A stretch of DNA of 47,293 nt, taken from NCBI GenBank assembly GCA_033064195.1, contig JARBJD010000463.1, forward strand, positions 1 through 47,293. Reading direction: 5' to 3'. Every line of letters starts with the position of its first letter. The first letter of the stretch is position 1. A program made the translations under genes and the position numbers. Shown piece after piece: positions 10,507-20,494 of the stretch. The stretch is from Blattamonas nauphoetae. Its lineage: Eukaryota > Preaxostyla > Oxymonadida. The notes beneath the pieces are model-generated. The model was given only the letters and a program-made list of their open reading frames with translations. It did not search any database and was not told where the DNA came from.

Positions 10507-11091
10507 TCATCGGAGAAGCGATGGAAAACGAAAGAAGGGTACGAGGAAGAAACAGACCGAAAACGGGATGGACAATATGCTGAACGCTGCTGCCGCCCCT
10601 TCCTCCTCTCTCCTCAAAGCCTCGTTCTCTCTCTCAGCCCCTTCCTCCTCTCTCCTCAAAGCCTCGTTCTCTCTCTCAGCCCCTTCCTCCTCTCTCCTCA
10701 AAGCCTCGTTCTCTCTCTCAGCCCCTTCCTCCTCTCTCCTCAAAGCCTCGTTCTCTCTCTCAGCCCCTTCCTCCTCTCTCCTCAAAGCCTCGTTCTCTCT
10801 CTCAGCCCCTTCCTCCTCTCTCCTCAAAGCCTCGTTCTCTCTCTCAGCCCCTTCCTCCTCTCTCCTCAAAGCCTCGTTCTCTCTCTCAGCCCCTTCCTCC
10901 TCTCTCCTCAAAGCCTCGTTCTCTCTCTCCCAGCCGATGTCAGCAACTTCGCAAACGCTACTGCTCTCGCTGAAGACATCCCGAAACACTTCAAACACAA
11001 AAGGAAGGATACTTCGCATCAACTTCTCATCAGACGCGGCTGTCGTCCGAATCGCTGACCGTCGCTGCTCACCCTTCCGGTCAACCGGTCA
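10507..11091 (-). CDS. Repeat-bearing coiled-coil host protein (fragment)
   Basis: On the minus strand an open frame reads about 25 ordinary residues (SDEKLMRSILPFVFEVFRD...), then eight near-identical 14-residue units of the type EALRREEEGAEREN, then a hydrophobic, less convincing tail. Such Arg/Glu-rich units make charged single helices or coiled coils. Because the repeat is a multiple of three, all frames stay open, but only the minus-strand frame gives a sensible helix; the plus-strand Ser/Leu/Pro versions are shadows. The open stretch starts after an in-frame TGA near 11090, so the start is unknown and it may be an exon or fragment. Just upstream on the same strand lies another host-like frame. 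Confidence 0.45.
10596..10929. repeat. 42-bp tandem repeat, eight units
   Basis: The unit starts CCCCTTCCTCCTCTCTCCTC and continues AAAGCCTCGTTCTCTCTCTC-AG. There are seven full units and one lacking the last two bases. All appear identical by eye, which implies recent expansion or homogenisation. Confidence 0.95.
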
Positions 11092-11101
11092 CTCCCTCTT
11101 T

Positions 11102-11739
11102 TAAACCAACACTATCTCCCTCCTTCTCACCAAAGTGTCGTTCACAGAATCGATTGACACGTCACCAGCTTCTCTCATCACTGTCACAAACTCGTACAGA
11201 CTCACTGTCAGAGATTGTCCACTCGACCGCTTCACATCCTCCCACCAAGGGAGTGTGATCCACTGGACAGATCCGTCGGCTCTTCATGTTCATTGAACGA
11301 ACCGGACATTGCTGAACGCGAAGTTCGTTGGGTGGAGATGCGATGTGCCTTTCATTTCTGAACGGCATGTCGTCATTGTCGTTGCATGTGAATGCAGATT
11401 CTGAACAATGCACAGCTGGAGAAGATAATCACGAAGGTTCTGTTTTTCACAACAGCAACCTCTTTGGTCTTCTCATCCTGGACATCATCGTTGACAACGG
11501 GTCTTGTTCTGACTATTCGGATTGTGGACAGTCGACACCGCTGGATATGAAGCCTTCCCTCTCTCTGACTTTCGAAATCCAAATGATATGCTGATCTGTC
11601 TTTCTGAGGCACATGATGTGTCGGAAACTTTCGTCTGTTCCGAGTCCTCTCCATGCAGAACTAGTTTTGGGTTCAGTGCAAGAAGAGTAAGCAAGAAAAG
11701 AAGAGCGAACTCCAGACAAATACGGAACCAAAACGCCAT
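11102..11739 (-). pseudogene. Host-like gene with signal peptide, broken
   Basis: A minus-strand frame starts at 11739 with a classic signal peptide (short N-terminus, then LLFLLTLLALNPKLVL), followed by a soluble Ser/Lys-rich stretch to about 11485. Further down, in another phase, a convincing piece at about 11102-11270 reads WITLPWWEDV, then SLYEFVTVMREAGDVS, then a basic end RRREIVLV and a TAA at 11102. If both belong to one secreted or membrane protein, its frame is disrupted in between (about 11270-11490). I recognise no domain. It lies just upstream of the coiled-coil gene on the same strand. Confidence 0.35.
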
Positions 11740-12426
11740 CTGACAAATTTAGACAAGACCATTTCCTAAATTACGTCCCCATTCACATATCATCCACAGA
11801 TTCTCCTCCATTTCCAATTCATCGATCAAAGAATCTCTATTGAGTTTGAAGAACAATATTCTGATTACAAATGAATTTTTTGCGTAAATTGACCAGAGTG
11901 ATTGTCAGGATAATCGGTCAAGGAGAACAGCCCATAAAATATGGTATGATTGCCTGGTGCACTAGACACCACAATCAGTAGGATTCCACTCCAAATAAGA
12001 ATGAAAATATTACTGTCTGACTTGAAATCCCTCGAAATCACAATTGTTGTCAAAATGTTGAGTCCAGGCCAGATGCCGAAGCCATCAGCCTACGAAAGAT
12101 GAAAGGACATGTTGCGGAAGACACAATTGAGGCACTAGAAGGAGATGTCGATGATTCTCCAGTGAGTTCTATTGATTCACCAAATCCATCAGATAGGGGA
12201 GAGCTTTCGACATCCGAGAACAGTTCGACGTCCAAAAACTGAAAGAAGATCCAGTCATTCATGGCTACGATCGATAGCATTTCTCGAGTACAATAATCGC
12301 CTCTTTTTTCTTTCATTCAATCAATTACTGGAATCTTTTTCTCGGACCAATCAATCGGCTGAAGTCAACGGTGATGTCTCAACTTTTAATCTGATCTCAA
12401 AAATTCTCACCCTGGTATTGGACATT
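11740..12426. other. AT-rich stretch, transposon debris
   Basis: No gene is seen. The minus-strand piece at about 11890-11970 (containing HTIFYGLFSL) resembles the plus-strand piece at about 20180-20250 (RTIFYGPLLFLEL), so both are probably scraps of one repeat family. Confidence 0.4.
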
Positions 12427-12605
12427 TGGGTCAGTTTTTTTGACATCATAAAAAAGTTCGAGGATCCAAATCAGAAATCCTAACTTACAACCCCAATCGG
12501 AGTTCAGTCCAATGAGCCGACAATATTGTTGAATTGCATCTGGAACCAATCTTGGAGAGATAGTAGTTCCTTTCTTTTCCTAGAGATACTGTTGTGTTTG
12601 AAGTC

Positions 12606-13019
12606 GGTTTAATCATACCCCGTGCCCCCTCATCAAAATTTTCAAATATGCCTGTTTTCGAATATTAATGACACTTTTGTTGAAATTTTGTGATTTTGAG
12701 GGCGAAAAGAAGCTGCCCGTTTTGGCCCGATCCAGCCCATTATTTGTTTCAACACTTCACAAAGATCCTTTTTTCTATGTTACTTTTGAGAATTCACCAA
12801 TAGTCTTCACAGCCCCCCCTGCTCTTGAGCAGGGGGGGCTGTGAAGACTATCCGACATTATGAAAAAGTGTCTGGAAAAAGGATCGGGTGAAGTGTAGAT
12901 GAATTTATATCTCCAAAACCCGGTCTCAAATCGAGAAATAATTGCGAAAATATCGTGAAATGGTATTAAATAAAGCAACTGTTAAAAAATTGGAGGGGGG
13001 CACGGGGTCGGATTATGCC
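12606..13019. mobile_element. Fold-back MITE with 8-bp target duplication
   Basis: The inverted ends are GGTTTAATCATACCCCGTGC on the left and GGCATAATCCGACCCCGTGC read inward from the right. Direct repeats TTGAAGTC lie at 12598-12605 and 13020-13027. The related copy near 21290 has one TTGAAGTC and no insert, so it is the empty site. The two halves are also imperfectly complementary, so the whole 414-bp element can fold back. An 8-bp duplication fits Merlin, hAT or P-type enzymes. Confidence 0.85.
12801..12850. repeat. Perfect 24-bp-arm palindrome at the MITE centre
   Basis: The arms start TAGTCTTCACAGCCCCCCCT and end in GCTC, are separated by TT, and are fully complementary. This is the tip of the fold-back structure of the MITE and would extrude or stall replication easily. 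Confidence 0.95.
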
Positions 13020-13067
13020 TTGAAGTCTGGTGGTCGAACTTTTCCATGATGTCAAAAATTCACACAC

Positions 13068-13422
13068 AAATCGTGAAATGGTCTCACTACTCACCAATTT
13101 ACTAGACTTTATGCTCTCACATCCACCAGACCTGAAGGTGGGCCTCAAAGCCGCAGTCTCTCTGTCAATGTCTTATTCCTTCCTCTCACAACCCTGTCCA
13201 TCATTCTGTTGAACACTGTCATTCGATGTCAATTCCTACCATATTGTGAATTAAAGCCCTAGCAGCCTTCCATTCTAATTCTTCTACGCCCTCGTCGTTA
13301 ACTCTGTCCAGGTCATGTATGTCACTTCATTTTTTTTATTCTATTCTAGTACAATTGGATTCCACAACATTTCAATCCATCCTTTCCGAAAATGAAGTGA
13401 ATGAGATCGCATCCGTCGAAGG
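13068..13422. other. Gene-free stretch
   Basis: AT-rich with no ORF that I trust and no inverted-repeat pair recognised. It lies between two MITE-bearing segments. Confidence 0.4.
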
Positions 13423-13869
13423 TTGAAGTCACAATGCATCATCTTAGTTTTCGATATCGCCGAAGAAGTTGAAGTTTCTGAGAACTATCGCGGAGAAATC
13501 CGAAGCGAAATCATGGAATGGCTGGACACCAATCCACGCTCTCGTTCAAGAAGTCCAAAAGACATGACTGAGACTACAACAAACGTCGATTCTTCACATA
13601 TGGATCGAACGACGAGCCACCATTCATCGAACATTTGGATGGTATCAAACGACTCCGAGTACAAACAGGAGTCTAGCAATGATACCTCATCCTGTGAGGA
13701 TGAGAAGTGTTCATATCGTCGAAAACGGATTCCATTCCCCACAACTTTTTCTCTTTCTGATGACGATGCGAATTCTTCTCTGATTGGTTCATTCCCATTG
13801 TTCGAATCCCACCGTCTCATCTTTGAATCAAGATATTCTCTCATTTACCAATTGGGTAAGAATTATTGA
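13423..13869 (+). CDS. Uncertain Ser/Asp-rich ORF
   Basis: A 148-residue frame in a field of transposon debris. Residues about 25-40 (EIRSEIMEWLDTNP) look folded; the rest is Ser/Thr/Asp-rich. The last five codons are MITE sequence (a copy starts at 13853), so the original C-terminus was replaced by that insertion. It could be a scrap of a transposon accessory protein. No function is recognised. Confidence 0.25.
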   Translation: MKSQCIILVFDIAEEVEVSENYRGEIRSEIMEWLDTNPRSRSRSPKDMTETTTNVDSSHMDRTTSHHSSNIWMVSNDSEYKQESSNDTSSCEDEKCSYRRKRIPFPTTFSLSDDDANSSLIGSFPLFESHRLIFESRYSLIYQLGKNY

Positions 13870-14066
13870 AAAAAAGTTCAACGACTCGAATCTGAAAACG
13901 AGACGAGTCCCTCTTGTCAGTATCTAGTCTGGATTCAAGATAATGACATTGAAATGTATCGATCATGAAGGATTGAGAATGGACAATGTCTATCTCGGCT
14001 GTGTCATGAGACGAGATTCGAAGTTTTGAATTCGAACGTTTTTCTGATATCAAAAATTTTCACCAA
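13853..14066. mobile_element. MITE family A, copy 2
   Basis: Ends TGGGTAAGAATTATTG and CAAAAATTTTCACCA are inverted. The body contains GAGACGAGATTCGAAG and TTGAGAATGGACAATGTC, shared with the copies at 15249 and 21986. About 214 bp, no coding capacity. Confidence 0.7.
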
Positions 14067-14352
14067 TTTAAAGGAACAGAAAAAGAAAGAAATACACCTC
14101 ACTTCATTGAGGTTCACCATGAAATCATCTATTTTGAAAAGAGGAGGATAGTCATAAGATGGAAGAAGTGGGAATAAAAGTTCCAGGAAAAGAGGTATTG
14201 TGCTGTCACAAATACACGGAAATTCATGAAATCGTCAAAAAGCGAGATTTTCACAGAATCTGATGAGGATGGACTAACTAAGAAAAAATCAAAGTTTGAA
14301 ATAATCTCCTACAACCCCCTGACAAAACCGCATCGTCCATGAATTATACCAC

Positions 14353-14572
14353 TGCGTCGAACTTTTTGACATCACTCAAAAGCTCGACCAACTACCTTCG
14401 CATCTTGTCTCGGGAGACTGCCGAGACAAACATTGTCCATTCTCATTGATTCGTTTGAGACACCATTCAACGTCGTTCTCGTGAAACAAGACAAAACCCT
14501 GGTCTGAGGGACAAGTCTCCTTTTTCGATACAAGTCCTCGAACTGTTTTATAGTGTCAAAAACTCTGACCCA
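14353..14572. mobile_element. MITE family A, copy 3 (inverted body)
   Basis: Left end CGAACTTTTTGACATCACTC and right end AGTGTCAAAAACTCTGACCCA are inverted relatives of the family ends. The body carries ACATTGTCCATTCTCATTGA, the reverse of the copy-2 body. Confidence 0.6.
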
Positions 14573-15024
14573 CTGTCTCAGATTCGATTTGGCAATATCT
14601 CAACATCCTCTAGATCAATTGTCATGACTTTTTTTTCTGCTTTTTTGATGATTCGAACATTTTGGAATAGTTTCGAAAAACAATTCTGAGAATCTGGAAA
14701 AATTTACAAACGGCACCTATTTCATCGACATAACTCTCCAAAGCCAAATTCTTTTTTCAGTATTGAACCATCGTTTTTGAGATTTTTACGAAGAAAATGC
14801 AATTGATTTGGTTCAAAACAGATTACTGGTTGTGAAGATATGACGTCAAAAAGTTCACGGTTTTGATGTGTATCCTCCGGTATGATACAACAGGACCTAA
14901 TAATGGGTCTTTAGCTCCAATTTATTGGCAGAATTCTTACTTCATCAAGACCACATTTCCCGGAAAGAATCTCGATTCATGGCGGTGAAACAAACTTCGG
15001 CGGTTTTGTGGCACCAGTATGACT
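14573..15024. other. Degenerate repeat stretch
   Basis: No gene. Around 14700-14840 the text resembles the body of the TA-flanked element at 21323-21911. About 14968-15020 (TTCGGCGGTTTTGTGGCACC) resembles 19264-19320 near the Merlin and mariner relics. Confidence 0.45.
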
Positions 15025-15246
15025 CGGGTTAGAATTTTTGACATCATTCAAAAGTTCGACGGTCACAAACAAAAAAAACGAAATAGACTACACATGGTAC
15101 AGCTCTTTCACAGTTCTCGAAAATACTGTTCACTCTCGTCATGCACCAATTCTAGAGAAAGGTCGATTCATTTCTCGACCATGAGAGGTGATTGGTTTTG
15201 AATGTTGATCTTCGAACTTTTGAATGATGTCAAAACTTCTAACCCA
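15025..15246. mobile_element. MITE family A, copy 4
   Basis: Good inverted ends: GGGTTAGAATTTTTGACATC and GATGTCAAAACTTCTAACCC. The body (TTCGACGGTCACAAAC, CTCGAAAATACTGTTCA) matches the copy at 17433, defining a second subfamily. Confidence 0.8.
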
Positions 15247-15248
15247 CT

Positions 15249-15468
15249 TGGGTGTGAATTTTTGAGATCAACAAAGATTTCGAGAAGCCGAATCAGAAAA
15301 CGAGATGAATCCATCTTGTCAGGCTTTTGTCGAATTGCACGACAATGACATCGAATAGTGTTTCCAACAAATCATTGAGAATGGACAATGTATGTCTCGC
15401 CTGTGTGATGAGACGAGATTCGAAGAAGGGTATTCGAACTTTTTTATGACATAAAAAATACTCACCCA
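15249..15468. mobile_element. MITE family A, copy 5
   Basis: Starts two bases after copy 4: TGGGTGTGAATTTTTGAGATC, ending ACATAAAAAATACTCACCCA. Body as in copy 2. Head-to-tail packing suggests insertion into or beside a sibling. Confidence 0.75.
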
Positions 15469-15535
15469 TTTAGTTGATGAGGTTGTATGATTCTATCTCC
15501 ATTTCGATCCAAACAACAGAATAATTTTTTATACG

Positions 15536-15756
15536 TGGGTGAGAATTTTTGATATCATAAACAAGTTCGAATGCCCTTCTTCGAATCTCGTCTCATCACA
15601 TAGCTGAGACAGACTTTGTCCATTCTCAATGATTCGGTGGAGACATCATTCGACATAATTCTTGAAAAAAATTGACTGAACACAGAAAAGAGGGATGCGT
15701 CTCGATTTCAGATTCGAATCTTCGACTTTTTTTCTGATCTCAAAAATGCACACCCA
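15536..15756. mobile_element. MITE family A, copy 6 (inverted body)
   Basis: Ends TGGGTGAGAATTTTTGATATC and GATCTCAAAAATGCACACCCA are inverted. The body contains CTTCGAATCTCGTCTCATCA, the reverse of copies 2 and 5. Confidence 0.8.
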
Positions 15757-15775
15757 CGTGTATGTGGCGGTTTCG

Positions 15776-17010
15776 TGTTTTTGGTGTTTTTGTCGTGTTT
15801 TTTGTGTTTCGTTCTGATACACAAGAACTGAAACTTGGGTGAAGAAAGTGAGGGTGTGGAGTTGGAGTTGGGCTCTTTGGTTGCGTTTATGATCTTGAGC
15901 TTCTCCCCACTGTGAACCTGCTCCCTTGTCCTCCTGTTGGTGCTGAGGTAGAGTTTCTTTCTATCCTCATTGTTGTGGAGGGCAGCAATCCTTCTCTTGA
16001 TCTCGTCAAAGGAGAGAGACAGTGTTCGACCAGTATTCATTGTCTTCTTCCTTTCTACCTCTTTGGCACTACCTCTCGGATCCATCATCCCTCTTTGGGG
16101 GTGCGATCTGCTTGTGAAGTCTTGTAGGATATCGAGATAAAGTCCGAACTCAAGTATCGTTTGGCCTTCATCCTTGATGCCGATGATGTCTCTGGCGAAG
16201 CTATGTTTGGTGAAGCTGGTGGTGACAGTGAATTGAAGGTCAGCTATTGTGTATGCTTCTTCCTCATTTACGCTTTCTTCGTCTCTCCTCCTCTTGATCT
16301 CTGTCCTCACAGTGATTGAGGGGATCTCCTTGAGTGTCTGTGCTAGTAGGAACTTGATGGAATGATGTCCTACGAGCCTCTCGCTGCTGGTTCGTTTGCA
16401 GCAGCCGGCGTGGTCTTCTAGCATTTCGCATTGGCATGCAGAATAGCGGAGCTGTGTGCGAGTGTGTGTGGGTTGGAGTCCATGTTGAAACGAGTGGCCT
16501 CCGAGAAGGAGAGGGGAGGTTTTAGATAGAGGTTGTCCAGAGCGCACCTGAAGACGTTGTTGTTTATCTTATGGTACCTGTTCACTGGGTGTGTGGACCG
16601 CCACTTCTGATTCTCGGCTGACTTGATGACATTGTGTTTGTTTTGTTGGTGGACGGACAACAGTGACATTTTAGTAGCTGTTTCTCCTTTCATCATGAAC
16701 TCTCTCAACTGCTTCTGGCCTTGTTGCGCTGCATCGTACTCTTCCTTTGTCAAGTGGGTGATCATCTGCACGACAGGTCTCGATGTCGAGAAGGACAGTT
16801 GTGTGTCCCTTGATTCAAGATCAACCTTCGCTCTTTGGATGTGGTCGGCTTCCTACATTTCTGGGTGGAGCGATGCGTGTGAACAGATGAGGGATGGAAG
16901 GGCTTTCTGAACGAATGAGGGGGATTCCGAGTCCTCCCTATTTGATTGGGAGGTGGATGAGAAACTGTTGGGCATCGGGGATGTTTGAAGAGATTTGATA
17001 GATGCGTCAT
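15776..17010 (-). pseudogene. Rearranged LINE fragment
   Basis: Minus-strand frames match the LINE at 2.5-9.7 kb. The part at about 16420-17010 matches the LINE region after the RT (HLTKEEYDAAQQGQKQLRE, KYHKINNNVF-type text). About 16050-16470 matches the zinc-knuckle and nuclease region (CQCEMLEDHAGCCKRTSSER, ADLQFTVTT). Directly after that, in the same frame, about 15850-16040 matches a LINE part that lies before the RT (LSFDEIKRRIAALHN, NRRTREQV). So the order is scrambled: a 3' part is joined to a 5' part, with the RT core missing. A short unrelated end follows near 15.78-15.84 kb. It is dead. The join could come from a tandem pair with a deletion or from template switching. Confidence 0.75.
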
Positions 17011-17432
17011 AACCCGGTCATATCAGCAATCCGGAACCTGGCGTTGAAATATACCATTTTGGTCAAAATAAGAAAATTTTAATTTCCAAATTTGCTCTCT
17101 TGGTGAATCGGAGGAATCCTCAAAAAACCTCGTTCTCGGCCATTTTTGTTGTGTGTCCAAGTCATATCTCCACAACCTGAGGACCAATTTTGAAGAAATT
17201 CGCCACAGAAAGGTTTTTTGGTGAAAAGAGTTTTGTGTAAAAAAATAGAAAAAAAAGTTGGGTATTTGGGAAGATGTGAAAAATCGCTATTTTTCTCGAC
17301 CGAACATTTTTTAGGAAAAAACCTTTTGGTTTTGAGAGTCTTTTTTCTATGCTTTAGCGATAAAACTGCATTTTCTTCGGTTGAAAACGGATATCTGGTT
17401 GTGGAGATGCAAGCGTAGAAAGTTTGAAAAAA
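17011..17432. other. Degenerate copy of a TA-element body
   Basis: No gene. From about 17095 to 17411 the text follows the inside of the element at 21323-21911 (shared CACAACCTG, GATGTGAAAAA-CGCTATTTTTC, TTTTCTTCGGT). Inverted ends are not visible here, so it is probably a truncated relative. Confidence 0.55.
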
Positions 17433-17650
17433 TGGGTCAGCATTTTTGACATCATTCAAAAATTCGACGGTCAAAACAAAAAAGGAAATTGACTACTCTT
17501 GCCACGGCTCTTTCAAAGATCTCGAAAATACTGTTCAATCATGTCATACACCAAGTCGAGGGAAAAGCCGATTCATTTCTCAGTCATGGGAGGAGATTGG
17601 TTTTGAATGTTGATCTTCGAAATATTGAATAATGTCAACAATTCTGACAC
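17433..17650. mobile_element. MITE family A, copy 7
   Basis: Ends GGGTCAGCATTTTTGACATC and AATGTCAACAATTCTGACAC are inverted. The body matches copy 4 (GACGGTCAAAACAAAAAAGG, CTCGAAAATACTGTTCAATC). Confidence 0.75.
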
Positions 17651-17930
17651 AAATGTTTGAATCATCAAAACACGTTTCTGGAAAAATCATTACAATTGAT
17701 TCACTGGATGTTGAGATATTGCTAAACACTTTTTCAAAAGTGGCCAAATGAATGTGTTTTGGAGTTTTCTCGGCAAACAGATACTTGGAGGACATGACAA
17801 AATCTTTTATTCATCAGCAATAATATCAATATTTTGATCAATTATGATGACTCTCTTCATAAAAACAATCGGAGTTGAATGTAGAGTGAAGTGGACTGAG
17901 CTGTCACAAAAACTAAAAAGGGTTGATCTC

Positions 17931-18941
17931 TTATCTCGCTCTCTCATTCTGTCCGAATTCTTGATCATCTGATGAAAAGACATCGAGATCATTGTCAGAA
18001 GGTGTTGGTTGTTGATCATTTTCTGATGAACTCTCTTCGAAAGACGCTTCTTGGAGGATCTCTCGAATTAAGGGAGGATCATCAAGTTCTACCAAATCGG
18101 TATGATGCTGAATATGAGTTGTCGGGTTTGGTTGGAATGGAAGAGTAAACGTCATTTTTCTTCATATATCTTCAAATGACAGGTTAAGGTTTCTTTTTAC
18201 AAGCCAAGTTGATAAATATGAGCCAATAAATCTAGCTTGAACACCACAAGTTGGAAAGAATCGTCTCATGTGACTCCACAATCCTTCCACCACGTTTGTG
18301 CTTGTTCCTGTTTCTGGATCAATGAAGTTTTTCGAATGATTAACTGTTGAATGTGTAGATCCTAGACTGCTTTATCGAGAATATGCTCGCCATTCATCAG
18401 CAATAATATGTGTTCCTAATCGAATTCTAGATTGAATGATTGGAATTAGCGTTTCACTCGAACGATCTGGAATAATCATCACGAAAGTGCTCCCAGCTCC
18501 TCCAGATTCTAATCTTTCCACCCCACCAAAGACCCAAATTTGCTGTTTTTGTCGACCACGATGGTATTTCCTCTTGCGCACTATCGCTTCATCAATTTCG
18601 ATTATCTTCCCTAATCCGCCGATTTGAAGCTGAGAATCATTCCATATTTCAGAACAGACTGCGTAGAGGTTGCTCTTCCAGTATCCAATCGAACTGATAC
18701 TAACATCAGTGAGAAGTTGGATTTGAGTAGAGGAGAATCTATGCCAGAGAAGAAGGATGATCAACAGGAGCTTGTTCAGTGGGATGTGAGATCGAGTGAA
18801 ACTTGTATTTCTCAAGACTGATTTTTTGTTGCAATGAGAGCATCTCCAGTTCCTGTGGTTCTTTTCTTTGGAAAGTGAACATGATCTTCGACAGTTTGGA
18901 CAATAAAAGACAGGTTGTCGAAGAATTTCTGTCTGAACCAC
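17931..18941 (-). pseudogene. Merlin (IS1016/ISXO2-like) transposase
   Basis: The minus-strand frame from 18941 opens with a zinc ribbon (YCPNCRRSCS, then WRCSHCNKKS) and goes on to a DDE core: EIDEAIVRKRKYHRGR (first Asp), then WVFGGVERLE, VMIIPDRSSETLIPIIQ and IIADEWRAYSR (second Asp). In the same frame, after one in-frame TAA near 18370, it continues NHSKNFIDPETGTSTN, VVEGLWSHMRRFFP (third acidic residue) and WLVKRNLNLSFEDI, ending with TGA near 18168. This order is that of the eukaryotic Merlin and bacterial IS1016/IS1595 transposases, cut-and-paste enzymes that make 8-9-bp target duplications. A short acidic frame (17931-18155) follows in phase and may be a former tail. No clear terminal inverted repeats were found. 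Confidence 0.8.
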
Positions 18942-19363
18942 CGCCAGGACCCTTCCTCTTTGCTAAAGAGCCCAAAGAAGTAACTAGGTTTCCCTTCTGA
19001 AATCTGATCAATTTGCATAGGAAAGCAAGTTTGATCCGACACATACCAAAAATTACCGGAAACCAAAATACCAATCTTGACTTCCGACTCACTATTTTTC
19101 GACAAGATGCTAGATTGATGATATATGACATGGGAATGAGGAGAATAACGATCAATTTTCATGTCCTTAAAGTATCGATTTGCCGTTTTCTCAGCGAATA
19201 CTCGGAGATGTTTTTCAATTTTTTGTCTTAGTTGAACCATATCAATCTGTTTCTGCGAAAAACTCGATTTATGGTAGGTTAAAGAATTTCGGCGGCTTTT
19301 TGATGGCACTGTTATCCCAGATTGAAAAATGTGGATTCGACGTTGTCGGGTGAATAGTCTCAT
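18942..19363. other. Spacer between Merlin and mariner relics
   Basis: Minus-strand frames cover this stretch (18812-19363 and 18739-19155), but none shows a known domain. Part of it (about 19150-19200) resembles 17765-17810 in reverse, and 19264-19320 resembles 14968-15020, so it is repeat-derived. Confidence 0.4.
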
Positions 19364-19900
19364 TTACTCATTCAGGGCTCGTGATAGTTCTTCGTTGTTG
19401 TGAAATACTCGTCCTCGGAGCTGATCCTTTAACGTACCAAACATGGCGAAGTCACAGGGGCTGAAGTCGGGTGAGTACGGGGGTTGCGGCATGATTTGTA
19501 TGTTCGATTCTTGTCGGTATCTCGTAACTTGTTCTGATCGATGTGGGGTTGCGTTGTCATTGTGAAGGATGATGGGACGCTCAATTCCCACCTGGTTCGC
19601 TATATATCTGTCAAGTGTCTGCAAAATAATATCTCTGAAATATCTTCCTTTTATAGTTTGGCCAGTTTCGAACGATTCGAAAATTGAAGTATGGTTCAAC
19701 TCAAAGAAGATTGTGAACTTGATCTTTCGCTGGAAGTGGCAAGGATCTTGCACAAAATGTAAGATTCTCACCCCTTCTCCTCTATCTGTGTGACATTGCG
19801 TATGAATAGAGAAACTGTGGTTCTTTCTTCACTGTGTAGATTGCACAGCATTTGCAGTGCGCATTGAACTCTTTGTATTGTGTCTGCTGGCGAGAGGACA
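19364..19900 (-). pseudogene. mariner-type (Tc1/mariner) transposase fragment
   Basis: The frame 19364-19771 carries the C-terminal catalytic half of a mariner enzyme: a TGQTIKGRYFRDIIL helix, PIILHNDNATPHRS (second catalytic Asp) and PPYSPDFSPCDFAMFGTLK (third Asp about 34 residues later, DD34D type), then RGRVFHNNEEL. The first catalytic Asp and the N-terminal DNA-binding part are not readable in frame, though minus-strand scraps to about 19.9 kb (such as an LHSEERTTVSLF-like segment) may be their remains. It stops near 19364 against unrelated repeat sequence. Cut-and-paste transposition at TA sites is the family's role; this copy is dead. Confidence 0.75.
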
Positions 19901-20494
19901 TGAGGGACTTTCAGAGGTGAAATTTTTGTGTTCCTGGCTGGGGTAATGGCCTTTTTAATTGATTGATGGGTAATAATCCGCTGACGCTTTTCTAAATCAG
20001 ATAGTCATCAGGAAGGTGACCATCATTTTAAGCAGAAAATGGTTATCTCCAACAAGCGTCAGTGTTTTCGGATTGTCTCTTGGGGGATTTCTATTGGTAG
20101 GTGACAATCTCGAAGTCAGGTGAAAATCACAAAGTCAGGTGAAAATCAAGGATGGATCGTGTACGCTGTTGATCACCTTTTTTGTGCGTCACCAAACCGG
20201 ACTATTTTTTATGGGCCACTATTGTTTTTGGAACTTGCGGACAATGATGATGGAGAATATCCCAACGAAAGAGTGACGTTTTTTGGAGTTACGGCAAAAT
20301 ATGATATACCTGACATCCAACTCGAAAAACTTGGCCTTGTTTCACATTCCGCCAGAATGCGGATAAAAAAACATTGGCCCACAATCGAGATGGAGGGGTT
20401 CATGGCCATCCACCCAACTTAAATACATCACAACGATCCGAAGTGGGATCAAAAATTGTAGAAAAGGCCCAATCCGAAAATCAAATGGATACTA
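19901..20494. other. AT-rich transposon debris
   Basis: One plus-strand frame (20120-20422) contains RTIFYGPLLFLELADN, related to a piece near 11.9 kb, but no known domain. I would not call it a gene. Confidence 0.4.

Larger units (their letters stand above)
12427..13067. mobile_element. MITE family A, copy 1 (interrupted by a fold-back MITE)
   Basis: Ends are TGGGTCAG plus TTTTTGACATCATAAAAAAG on the left and the inverse on the right. Its body matches the copy at 21116-21926 closely (GAGGATCCAAATCAGAAATC and following). A second element sits inside at 12606-13019. Non-autonomous: no coding capacity. Confidence 0.75.

Noticed and set aside
10596-10929. CRISPR-like array
   Set aside because: The units are contiguous with no unique spacers, and the context is eukaryotic.
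10568-11104. Plus-strand Ser/Leu-rich ORFs across the 42-bp repeats
   Set aside because: The repeat length is a multiple of three, so every frame is open; only the minus strand gives a sensible charged helix.
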